Positions 17,311 through 23,890 of a stretch of 64,000 nucleotides of DNA are shown piece after piece; positions within the stretch are counted from its first letter, which is position 1, and each line of letters starts with the position of its first letter. Where the stretch lies: positions 248,001-312,000 of the forward strand of contig NZ_SEON01000006.1 in the NCBI RefSeq assembly GCF_004152845.1, given 5' to 3'. The DNA comes from Sphingobium fuliginis. Its GTDB lineage: Bacteria > Pseudomonadota > Alphaproteobacteria > Sphingomonadales > Sphingomonadaceae. Position numbers and translations under genes: made by a program. The notes below the pieces were generated by a model. That model was given only the letters and a program-made list of their open reading frames with translations, was not told where the DNA came from and did not search any database.

Positions 17311-17607
17311 TTACTGCGCCGCGCCGCCGCCGGCGGTGTCGCTGTCGAAATCCTCGGGATTCCCGCCGCCGCCCGCGCCTGCACCGCTGCCTTCGACTTC
17401 GCCAATGCCCTCCTTCGGCCGCTTGCCCCGATTGTCAGTGCCCGCTGCGGGTGGGGTGCTGATGTCAGGCTTGCGGTCCGGGGTGAGATGTGAGCCGCTG
17501 CCGACAGCCCCATGCGGGTCTCTACCACCCGCTGCGGGCAGGTCGTCCAGGGACGCGCCAGTCCCGTCAGCCTGATCCTTGCCGTCGGGAATATGTTGGG
17601 GAACCAT
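17311..17607 (-). CDS. small disordered hypothetical protein
   Basis: The 98-residue acidic, Gly/Pro/Asp-rich protein has no hydrophobic core, signal or known domain. AGGAG stands 9 bases upstream of ATG 17607, which favours a real gene. The C-terminal half ('GKRPKEGIGEVEGSGAGAGG' then 'NPEDFDSDTAGGG') is low-complexity and resembles small sphingomonad proteins of unknown role. It is convergent with the acylase gene. Function cannot be inferred. Confidence 0.55.
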   Translation of the reverse strand: MVPQHIPDGKDQADGTGASLDDLPAAGGRDPHGAVGSGSHLTPDRKPDISTPPAAGTDNRGKRPKEGIGEVEGSGAGAGGGGNPEDFDSDTAGGGAAQ

Positions 17608-17863
17608 GGATCTCTCCTGTCAGCCGTAAAAGGAGCCAACTGGCGGAGAGCCTGCATGTTCCAGTGCCCGGCAGCAGCGGTGGCGGGCTTTGGCGGGAGC
17701 ATACTGGCCGAGATGCCGACGCGAAGCCTTGCGACCGTGTCGCGGCCTTGCTGCTTTTCATGCATGACCGCCGGCTTCCCTGGCGTCCTGCCGGAATAGC
17801 GAGCGCGATCGGCCTTTCCCACCCGGCGGCCTGAGGCGACGGGTGGGTGGCGGACCATGATTT

Positions 17864-18850
17864 TCAGCCTCTTTTCGGTATGGAATCGTTGAATCGCGCG
17901 TCCCAGAGCGGTCGGACATCGACCGGCTTGGGCAGCAGCTTCTGCGCGAGGAAGAGGTCCGCCACCTGCTGCTGCGAGGCGATGGCCGCATCGGAGACGG
18001 GGCGCAGTTCGTAACTGTCGCTCTTGCGGCGGAACTGGTCCACCACATAATCGCGCGGAACGCCGATGTCCGTCGCGACGATGCCCGCCCATTCGGCTTC
18101 ATTGGCCACGGCCCAGCCATAGGCCTGCTGCACCAGCGCCAGATATTGGCGGATGATCTGGGACATTTCCGCGTCGGCCAGCGCATCGGCATGGGCGCAT
18201 ACGAGATAGTTGCCCGACAGGATGCCGTAAGCGGTGCGCAATATCCGCGCACCCTCGGTCGCGATGGCCCGCTGGATCGGAAAGCCATAGATCGCCCAGG
18301 CGTCCAGCGCGCCTTGGGAAAAGGCCGCCGCGCCGTCGGCAACGCCCATGGCCACGGGCGTAATGTCGCCCCAGCCAAGACCCGCTTCCTCCAGCATCCG
18401 GATCAGGAAATATTGCGAGGTGGTTGCCCGCACATAACCGACGCGCTTGCCCCTCAGGTCGGCTATGGAACGCGCCTTTGATCCCTTGGGCACCAGAACC
18501 GCCTGATTATTGACGTCGCCGTGAAGGACGGCGATCTGACGGAAGCTCTGGATCGTAGAGGCGGCCGCGAAGATCGGCGGAATCTCGCTCATTCCTCCAT
18601 AATCCAGCGACCCGCCGTTCAACGCCTCCACCACCAGATGTCCCGACTGGAACTCGCTATAGTGGATGTCGAAATCCTGCCGGGGGATGCCAGCGGCCTT
18701 GAACAGCAACCGCATGTCGGTCTCGCCCTTGCCGACGATCGCGGCGCGCAGCCGGGGCCTGCCGCGCCCCGCGCCACAGCCGGCCAGCAAAAGACCGGAC
18801 GCCGCGCCCGCCGCCAGAAAACCACGCCGCGACCAGCCCTCAGCGACCAC
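17864..18850 (-). CDS. ssuA: ABC transporter substrate-binding lipoprotein, SsuA/TauA type
   Basis: The 328-residue protein begins with GTG 18850 and a twin-arginine-type leader ('SRRGFLAAG', residues 7-15). The lipobox LLAGC puts the lipidated cysteine at C25, so it is anchored on the periplasmic side. The mature part has the NMT1/SsuA-like fold: 'HYSEFQSGHLVVEALNGGSLDYGGMSEIPP' and 'LRGKRVGYVRATTSQYFLIRMLEEAGL'. It would deliver a sulfonate-like compound to an SsuC/SsuB pair. No permease or ATPase is adjacent; the only such pair here is at 1907-3528. Its start overlaps a 43-codon frame by 11 bases, indicating coupling. A hairpin (CCCACCCG 17818-17825 with CGGGTGGG 17840-17847) lies 16 bases past the stop. 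Confidence 0.88.
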   Translation of the reverse strand: MVAEGWSRRGFLAAGAASGLLLAGCGAGRGRPRLRAAIVGKGETDMRLLFKAAGIPRQDFDIHYSEFQSGHLVVEALNGGSLDYGGMSEIPPIFAAASTIQSFRQIAVLHGDVNNQAVLVPKGSKARSIADLRGKRVGYVRATTSQYFLIRMLEEAGLGWGDITPVAMGVADGAAAFSQGALDAWAIYGFPIQRAIATEGARILRTAYGILSGNYLVCAHADALADAEMSQIIRQYLALVQQAYGWAVANEAEWAGIVATDIGVPRDYVVDQFRRKSDSYELRPVSDAAIASQQQVADLFLAQKLLPKPVDVRPLWDARFNDSIPKRG

Positions 18851-18971
18851 CGGCGCTTTCCTGCTGCGGCGCGCGCTCGAAGAGGATCACATTCGGATCA
18901 CGCAGAAATTCGCGGCGGGCGGCATCGCGCAAGCGGAGCCAGGAATCTATCAGGGCACGTAACGGCTTCAT
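18840..18971 (-). CDS. 43-residue small protein coupled to the substrate-binding protein
   Basis: An ATG at 18971 follows a near-perfect Shine-Dalgarno (GGAGGATGAGT, about 7 bases). It opens a 43-codon frame that ends in TGA at 18842-18840, inside the start region of the substrate-binding-protein gene (11-base overlap). The peptide begins 'MKPLRALIDSWLRLRDAARR', continues with 'EFLRDPNVILFERAPQ' and ends Gly-Gly-Arg. It is basic, probably an amphipathic helix, with no signal or membrane segment. The binding-protein gene itself has only a GTG start and no equally good site, so translation of this frame may open its start. Whether the peptide itself has a function is unknown. Confidence 0.62.
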   Translation of the reverse strand: MKPLRALIDSWLRLRDAARREFLRDPNVILFERAPQQESAGGR

Positions 18972-18990
18972 ACTCATCCTCCCGGCATGG

Positions 18991-19021
18991 AATGGCCATT
19001 ATCTATTTTAATGGTAGAGAT
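18991..19021 (-). promoter_or_regulatory. candidate operator upstream of the binding-protein operon
   Basis: Read on the minus strand, 19021-19001 is ATCTCTACCATTAAAATAG. It shares TCTCTAC(C/T) and an AT-rich tail with two sites in the ssuC-LysR intergenic region (3571-3587, 3722-3738). A perfect palindrome AATGGCCATT (18991-19000) lies next to it, followed by the ribosome-binding site of the small frame. This suggests that the separated binding-protein and permease operons share a regulator (inference). Confidence 0.45.
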
Positions 19022-19414
19022 TAGTCTCACAAGCAATGCTGGTGGACCTATTAGATTTCTTTAGCGCAGGACCGTGCCCTTCGAAGGAGCGGCCAACCCA
19101 TAAACGGCGATGAGGGAAGCCGGGCGCGCACCATGGGTCATGGAAGCGCCCCGCCCCTTTCCCATGCCCCCATGACCGCCGGCGGGGGCCCGCACTCCCA
19201 AAAAACTGGCCCGACAGCCGAAGCCGCCGAGCCAAGGAGAAAGGCATGAAAGCCCTTCGGGTCGCAGAGCTGCTCTTGCGCAATCCACCCGATTCGGATT
19301 GTAAAAATCCGACATGAGGGGCGAGGACGCCGGACCGCCTAATCCATGTTGTTTGCGCATGATGCAGGGAAAGATAGTCCGCCAACGGTCACGAAGGAAT
19401 CGGGTCGCACCGGT
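19022..19414. other. region without a supported gene
   Basis: This stretch lies between the binding-protein operon and the LysR gene at 19521-20426. Open frames are present on the minus strand but none has a ribosome-binding site or a recognised product. A dyad TCGGATT-gtaaa-AATCCGA lies at 19294-19312 and could be an operator or a weak terminator. Otherwise I see nothing assignable. Confidence 0.4.
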
Positions 19415-19497
19415 CCCCGCCCCGCTCGCCGGGGCGGGGATTTTCTGCGGCGGGATCGCCGGGGCGGGGATTTTCTGCGGCGGGATCGCCGGGGCGG
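19415..19497. repeat. 30-bp tandem repeat fused to a GC hairpin
   Basis: A unit of 30 bases starting GGGGCGGGGATTTTC and ending GGGATCGCC is repeated twice perfectly (19431-19460 and 19461-19490), with a third partial copy GGGGCGG (19491-19497). The element is led by CCCCGCCCC (19415-19423), which can pair with the GGGGCGGGG that begins either repeat, followed each time by ATTTTC. On the plus strand it therefore offers alternative terminator-like hairpins. It lies just past the end of the LysR gene. Confidence 0.75.
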
Positions 19498-19520
19498 AAA
19501 CAGCCGGAACGCCAGGGCGA

Positions 19521-20426
19521 TCACGGTTGCGCGGCCAGCATCCCCCGCGGGAAACCGGCGGCGAGATGGTCGATCCAGGCCCTGACCGCCGGGGGCAGGC
19601 CGCGCCGGGTCGTGAAGACCAGATGCACGATCCCTTGCACGCCGCGCCATGCGGGAAGGATATGCACAAGCTGCCCCTCCGCCAGCGCGGCATTGCAGAT
19701 ATGGTCGGGAAGCAGGGCGATCCCCAGGCCCTCGACCGCTGCCTTCCGCACCGCCAGCATGTCTTCGCAACCCAGCCGGAGCGCAAAGCGGATGGTATGC
19801 GAACGCCCGTCGTCGGTTTCCAGATGCCATTCGCTTTCATCGCCGGCGTCGCTCGTACCCAGGCAGGGCAGATCGGCCAGTCCGGCAATATCGGCAAGGC
19901 GGCTCGCCCATTGCGGGCTGCCCACCAGAATGCGCGTCGATTTCCCCAATGAACGCATGGTGAGGGCCGCATCGCCCGTCAGCGTCGTGCGCACCCGCAG
20001 GGCGACGTCGATGCGTTCCTCGATCAGGTCCACGGCCCGGTCGGTCGCGACGATTTGAAGGCGGACCCCGGGATAGCGCCGGAGAAAAGCGGGAACCAGG
20101 TCCGAGACGATTTCGACGAGACCGTTCGGGCAACTGAAGCGAACCCGGCCATGGGGTTCGGCCTGCGCCTGCATGACCAGTGCTTCGGCCTGTTCCACTT
20201 CGGCCAGGATAGTGCGGCATCGCTCATAAAAGGACTGGCCTGTGTCAGTGACGCGGAAGCGGCGGCTGGACCGTTCGATCAGCCGAAGCCCCAGACGCTC
20301 CTCCAGACCGGCGATGCGGCGGGACAGTTTCGACTTGGGTTCGCGCAGGGCGCGGCCGGCCGCCGCGAAACCGCCATGGGCCACAACCTGCGCGAAATAG
20401 GCATAGTCATTGAGATCAATCTTCAT
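19521..20426 (-). CDS. LysR-family regulator
   Basis: The protein (301 residues from ATG 20426; a GTG one codon earlier is possible) has a LysR helix-turn-helix ('GGFAAAGRALREPKSKLSRRIAGLE', about residues 18-45). The effector domain has 'RVRFSCPNGLVEIVSDLVPAFLRRYPGVRLQIVATDR'. It resembles the one-helix-turn-helix LysR subgroup that controls a divergent oxidoreductase or drug-response gene. It is divergent from an SDR gene with a 16-bp palindrome between them. Its reading start is preceded by AGAGGA. The inducer is unknown. Confidence 0.92.
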   Translation of the reverse strand: MKIDLNDYAYFAQVVAHGGFAAAGRALREPKSKLSRRIAGLEERLGLRLIERSSRRFRVTDTGQSFYERCRTILAEVEQAEALVMQAQAEPHGRVRFSCPNGLVEIVSDLVPAFLRRYPGVRLQIVATDRAVDLIEERIDVALRVRTTLTGDAALTMRSLGKSTRILVGSPQWASRLADIAGLADLPCLGTSDAGDESEWHLETDDGRSHTIRFALRLGCEDMLAVRKAAVEGLGIALLPDHICNAALAEGQLVHILPAWRGVQGIVHLVFTTRRGLPPAVRAWIDHLAAGFPRGMLAAQP

Positions 20427-20430
20427 CACC

Positions 20431-20446
20431 GTTCCTCTGGAGGAAC
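20431..20446. promoter_or_regulatory. 16-bp palindrome in the LysR/SDR divergent promoter
   Basis: GTTCCTC-tg-GAGGAAC is a perfect inverted repeat just upstream of the LysR start and 97 bases before the SDR start. It contains a T-N11-A pattern, so it is the best candidate LysR operator. Because it overlaps the LysR gene's own ribosome-binding region, autorepression is plausible. Confidence 0.55.
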
Positions 20447-20542
20447 GCTAAGTGCCATATCTGCCGACTACAAGCCTTATCGTCCCGGATCTATCTCCAT
20501 CGGGCAAGGGCGATCCCGCCGAAATGCTCAAGGAGACAGACG

Positions 20543-21295
20543 ATGACGGACAAGTTCGACAACAAGGTGGTGGTGATCACGGGCGGCACGAGCGGCATCG
20601 GGCTGGCCACGGCGAAGGCCTTTGCCGGGGAAGGCGCATCGGTGTTCATCACCGGCCGCCGTCAGGATGCGCTCGACGCGGCGGTCCGGTCCATCGGCGG
20701 CAGGGTGACGGGGGTTCGCGGCGACATGGCGGACCTGGCCGACATCGACCGGCTCTACGACGCGGTCCAGCAGGACCATGCACAGATCGACGTCCTCTTC
20801 GCCAATGCGGGCGGCGGCGAGTTCGCCCCGCTGGGCGCGATCAGCGAGGACCATTATCAGCGGACCTTCGACACCAATGTGAAGGGCGTGCTGTTCACCG
20901 TGCAGAAGGCCTTGCCCTTGCTGAAGGACGGCGCATCCATCGTCCTGACGGCTTCCACCACCAGCGTGGCGGGCACGCCGGCGCTGAGCGTCTATTCAGC
21001 CACCAAGGCAGCCGTGCGCAATTTCGCCCGCAACTGGATATTGGACCTGAAGGACCGCCGCATCCGCGTGAACGCGGTCAGCCCCGGCGTGACCGAGACC
21101 GCCGGCCTCAATGAACTGTTCGGCGGCGGCGAACAGGCGGAAGGAACCAAGGAATATCTCGCGGGACTGATCCCGGCCGGCCGCGTCGGACAGCCGGAGG
21201 AAATCGCCAGGGCGGTGTTGTTCCTCGCCTCCGACGAGGCGAGCTTCATCAACGGGATCGAACTTTTCTTGGACGGCGGGCAAGTGCAGATCTGA
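20543..21295 (+). CDS. short-chain dehydrogenase/reductase
   Basis: The 250-residue classical SDR has the cofactor motif TGGTSGIG (14-21), 'NAGGG' and the catalytic S/Y/K set around 'TASTTSVAG' and 'YSATKAA' (YxxxK). It ends in 'ELFLDGGQVQI', typical of soluble tetrameric SDRs. The arginines of 'TGRRQDALDAA' after the second beta-strand suggest NADPH. It starts behind AAGGAG (9 bases). Divergence from LysR makes it the regulated target. It is about half identical by eye to the SDR at 21386-22120, pointing to an old duplication. The substrate is unknown. Confidence 0.92.
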   Translation: MTDKFDNKVVVITGGTSGIGLATAKAFAGEGASVFITGRRQDALDAAVRSIGGRVTGVRGDMADLADIDRLYDAVQQDHAQIDVLFANAGGGEFAPLGAISEDHYQRTFDTNVKGVLFTVQKALPLLKDGASIVLTASTTSVAGTPALSVYSATKAAVRNFARNWILDLKDRRIRVNAVSPGVTETAGLNELFGGGEQAEGTKEYLAGLIPAGRVGQPEEIARAVLFLASDEASFINGIELFLDGGQVQI

Positions 21296-21313
21296 AAGGC
21301 CCGCTTGCCGGAC

Positions 21314-21348
21314 GGCGCCGGCCCCCCGGGGGAGGGGGGGTCGGCGCC
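21314..21348. terminator. bidirectional hairpin between convergent SDR genes
   Basis: GGCGCCG (21314-21320) pairs with CGGCGCC (21342-21348), and the inner C6 and G-run tracts extend the stem. It lies between the two convergent SDR genes, 18 bases after the first stop. There is no long T-tract, but position and stability suit a shared terminator. Confidence 0.55.
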
Positions 21349-21385
21349 TGTTCCTGTCAAGACCCCGATGACGCCCGGCGCCCGC

Positions 21386-22120
21386 TCATATCTGCGCCAG
21401 GCCGCCGTCGACGAACAGCTCGCCGCCGGTCATGAAGCTGCTGTCTCCCGACGCGAGGAACGCCGCCGCCGCCGCAATCTCCGACGGATCGCCCAGGCGC
21501 CCGAGGGGCGTTGCTTCACCCAATGCCTCGAAAGCCTCCCTGCCGACGACGTCGAGCGCCAGATCGGTGAGCGTCGGCCCGGGCGAGAGCACGTTCACGC
21601 GAATGCCGGTGCCCTTGAGGTCCAGCGCCCAGCTCCTTGCCAGATTGCGGACGGCGGCCTTGGAAGCGCTGTAGACACTGAAGCTGGGCGTTCCCATTTC
21701 TCCGGTGGTCGAGCCGGTCAATATGATCGCGCCGCCCTCCCGCATCAGTGGCAAGGCCTTCTGCACCGTGAAGATCGCGCCCTTCACATTGACGTCGAAC
21801 GTGCGGTCATAATGTTCCGGGGTGATTTCGCCCAAAGGCACCAACTCGCCGGTGCCTGCATTGGCCACCACGATGTCGAGCTGGCCCCGGCGCGCTTCCA
21901 CCGCGGCGAACAGCCGGTCGAGATCCTCAGGGCTCGTCACCGATCCCTGCACGGCGACCGCGTTCCCGCCAAGCCGGGCGACGGCCGCATCAAGCGCTTC
22001 CTGCCGACGTCCGAAGAGGAAAACGAAAGCGCCCTCCTCCACGAAACGCTGCGCCGTGGCGAAACCGATGCCGCTTGCGCCGCCCGTCACCACCGCCGTC
22101 TTGCCATTCAATCTCTTCAT
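21386..22120 (-). CDS. short-chain dehydrogenase/reductase
   Basis: The 244-residue SDR starts at ATG 22120, chosen because AAGGAG lies 9 bases upstream; the open frame continues 19 codons further without a site. Motifs: TGGASGIG near residue 12, 'NAGTGE', 'TGSTTGEMG' and 'YSASKAA', C-terminal 'GELFVDGGLAQI'. The 'GRRQEALDAA' segment suggests NADPH. It is closely related to the SDR at 20543-21295 and is divergent from an HxlR regulator gene. Such HxlR/SDR pairs often respond to electrophiles or quinones (inference). Confidence 0.92.
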   Translation of the reverse strand: MKRLNGKTAVVTGGASGIGFATAQRFVEEGAFVFLFGRRQEALDAAVARLGGNAVAVQGSVTSPEDLDRLFAAVEARRGQLDIVVANAGTGELVPLGEITPEHYDRTFDVNVKGAIFTVQKALPLMREGGAIILTGSTTGEMGTPSFSVYSASKAAVRNLARSWALDLKGTGIRVNVLSPGPTLTDLALDVVGREAFEALGEATPLGRLGDPSEIAAAAAFLASGDSSFMTGGELFVDGGLAQI

Positions 22121-22175
22121 CTTCGCGTCTCCTTGTTCAGGTGATGCGTAGCTGGCGAGGCACATTCCTATGGAC

Positions 22176-22199
22176 AAGTATGCACCTTTTGGTAAGTAT
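22176..22199. promoter_or_regulatory. direct repeat in the HxlR/SDR promoter
   Basis: AAGTAT occurs at 22176-22181 and again at 22194-22199, 18 bases apart start to start and on the same strand. Both lie in the 86-base gap between the divergent SDR and HxlR genes, which is AT-richer than its flanks. Repeats of this spacing fit a dimeric winged-helix regulator binding its own control region. Confidence 0.5.
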
Positions 22200-22206
22200 C
22201 AAAAAT

Positions 22207-22578
22207 ATGTCCGAGCAACCATCCTGCATGCCGGGCTTCTCCTGCGGCCTGGACGCCACCCTCAAGGTGATCGCCGGCAAGTGGAAGCCGTTGATCATCT
22301 ACTTCCTGCTGGAAGCGCCCAATCGCTATGGCGAACTGAAGCGGGCCGTGCGCGGCGTGAGCGACAAGGTGCTCATCCAGCAGCTCAAGGAACTGGAGAG
22401 CGACGGCATCGTCGTCCGGACGGACTATAGGGAAGTGCCGCCCCGGGTCGATTACTCGCTGACCGCACTGGGCCGCAGCCTGGCCGATGCCCTAGCGCCC
22501 CTGTCCAATTGGGGCGCGGAACATATGGAGGAAGTCGCCCGCGTCTTTGCCGAGCGTGACAAATGGCGGCGGGGCTAG
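22207..22578 (+). CDS. HxlR-family winged-helix regulator
   Basis: The 123-residue protein has the HxlR domain: 'CGLDATLKVIAGKWKPLIIYFLLEAPNR' (cysteine C13 at the conserved N-terminal site), 'RAVRGVSDKVLIQQLKELESDGIV' as recognition helix, and 'PPRVDYSLTALGRSLADAL' as the wing. HxlR/YodB proteins often sense thiol-reactive compounds through this cysteine. I start at ATG 22207; the frame is open further upstream but crosses the promoter. It probably controls the divergent SDR. Confidence 0.9.
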   Translation: MSEQPSCMPGFSCGLDATLKVIAGKWKPLIIYFLLEAPNRYGELKRAVRGVSDKVLIQQLKELESDGIVVRTDYREVPPRVDYSLTALGRSLADALAPLSNWGAEHMEEVARVFAERDKWRRG

Positions 22579-22662
22579 GCGATTCCCGAGGGGCGAACCG
22601 CCCCGGACTGCCACATGGGTCGTGCTTCCACAGGCGGAAGCCGGTGCCGCCGCTCCATCCGC

Positions 22663-22803
22663 CTAGGCCAGGAAGCGATCGCTTTCGGCAACGAAGTCCT
22701 CGATTTCCTGGAACAGGAAGCCATGCCCGGTCTCGGGACAACGGACCAGCTTGGCGTTCGGCGCCTGTTGCGAGAGGACATAGGATGGTTCAGGAGGAGC
22801 CAT
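22663..22803 (-). pseudogene. 3' remnant of an alpha/beta-hydrolase gene
   Basis: Read on the minus strand, a 46-codon frame ends at a TAG (22665-22663) with residues 'LVRCPETGHGFLFQEIEDF', then 'VAESDRFLA'. The GHGFLFQ segment is the catalytic-histidine loop and last helix of alpha/beta-hydrolase esterases, whose full length is about 250-300 residues. The nucleophile elbow and acid are missing, so the gene is truncated at its 5' end. The remnant abuts the truncated LysR gene in the opposite direction. Confidence 0.6.
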
Positions 22804-22846
22804 GCCTCTATCGGGAGAAGATCTTCTCCACGCTCACAAGGCGGGT

Positions 22847-23245
22847 CGACGGTTCAAAGTCGTCGTTTAATCCTCCAAACTTGCCTCGCTTCGTGCGGCG
22901 GTGGCCTGCGGCATCGAGATAACGGCGCATTCGCGCTTCTTCGCGGACAATTCGACACCCGGCTTCACCGGCTTGCTGCCGGCCCTGCCAGCCATCTCCT
23001 ACGAGGTTGCCCTTTCCTCCAAGCCCTCACAACGCGCCCGGCAACTGGCGGACCGCATCAGGGACATGCTCCGGCTCAGCCCGCTGCAGGAGGATGCCAT
23101 GACCGCAGGCCGGCATGTCCGGAAGCCGGACCATCGCTCCCCTTCCCTGTCAGTCCTGTCGAACCTTCTGGACGATAGCAGGCGTATAGGCAGGCCAGCG
23201 GCAGATCGCCTGCAAACGCGTGCGCTGGAGGAACAACATGCCTGA
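22847..23245 (+). pseudogene. 3' remnant of a LysR-family gene with an internal stop
   Basis: In one plus frame, 'GRRFKVVV', a TAA stop (22868-22870), then 'SSKLASLRAAVACGIEITAH' and 'LPALPAISYEVALSSKPSQ' follow. This resembles the last 80 or so residues of the effector domain of LysR regulators; compare the 'NLATLKAAVGAGLGIT' and 'LPQLPRVAAIL' segments of the intact LysR at 3819-4655. The DNA-binding domain is absent, there is a nonsense codon, and the frame runs on to 23245 into unrelated residues. The call rests on eye alignment only. Confidence 0.5.
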
Positions 23246-23491
23246 CGGAGACCCCTGATCATAAGCCTCAGGCCGACAAGCCTCACCCCCGCACCGGTTG
23301 ACGGTGCTTCGCGTCCCGCGCTCCGCTTCAACGAGGCAGTAGCCGTCAAAACATAGCCGCTTCCTCCAGGAAATGAGGCGCCCGCATGGCGGAATCGTCG
23401 CTCGAATATCCATCGCCATGCCGAAAAACGCGCTGCGGGGTAGCGTTCTCCCCTTGCAACCAGCCCGAAAATGCTCGTTAAAGGCAGGCGC

Positions 23492-23830
23492 ATGAACCGG
23501 CTGCTCGCCCTATTCGCCTGTCTCGCGCTGGCGCTGTCCTTTACGACGGCATCGGTCGCGCATGCGATGGAGCCGATCGATTGCATCGACGCAGAAGGAC
23601 CAGCGGCTGCCGAAACGCATGACGGCGGCGATGCGGGACAGACGTCCGGCGATACCGACCGCGCCTATCCTCACCAACATGGGGGATGCCATGGGCATCA
23701 TGTCGCGGCCGCTGTCGCCATGTCGGAAATCACGTCCGGTCCGGTCCATCGGATGGTGAAGCTGCGTTGGACGCCCACCATCCATGGCGCCGCACCTCCG
23801 CGGAGCGAGTTGAGACCGCCGATCGCCTGA
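23492..23830 (+). CDS. His-rich small periplasmic protein of the czc locus
   Basis: The 112-residue protein starts at ATG 23492 with a signal peptide ('LLALFACLALALSFTTASVAHA'). A short mature part holds a histidine cluster ('YPHQHGGCHGHH') and acidic residues, a composition suited to binding Zn, Co, Cd or Cu. It lies 60 bases ahead of the efflux genes, so it may be a periplasmic metal chaperone or sensor for that pump. No known domain is recognised. The preceding 240 bases (23246-23491) hold no gene I can support. Confidence 0.7.
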   Translation: MNRLLALFACLALALSFTTASVAHAMEPIDCIDAEGPAAAETHDGGDAGQTSGDTDRAYPHQHGGCHGHHVAAAVAMSEITSGPVHRMVKLRWTPTIHGAAPPRSELRPPIA

Positions 23831-23890
23831 CCACTGCCGCCCGGCCTGCGCATCGCGCAGGCGGTCATCCGTTGTCAGGAGTTTCCGAAC

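Noticed and set aside
17608..17863. Open frames on both strands downstream of the binding-protein gene
   Set aside because: Only a hairpin at 17818-17847 is supported; the frames have no starts with ribosome-binding sites.
19339..19830. Minus-strand frame with a PPQKIPAPAI-type repeat
   Set aside because: The repeat peptide is only a translation of the 30-bp DNA tandem repeat read in a shadow frame of the LysR gene.
23150..23419. 89-codon minus-strand frame between the LysR remnant and the czc locus
   Set aside because: Examined as possible transposase debris; no motif supports it.
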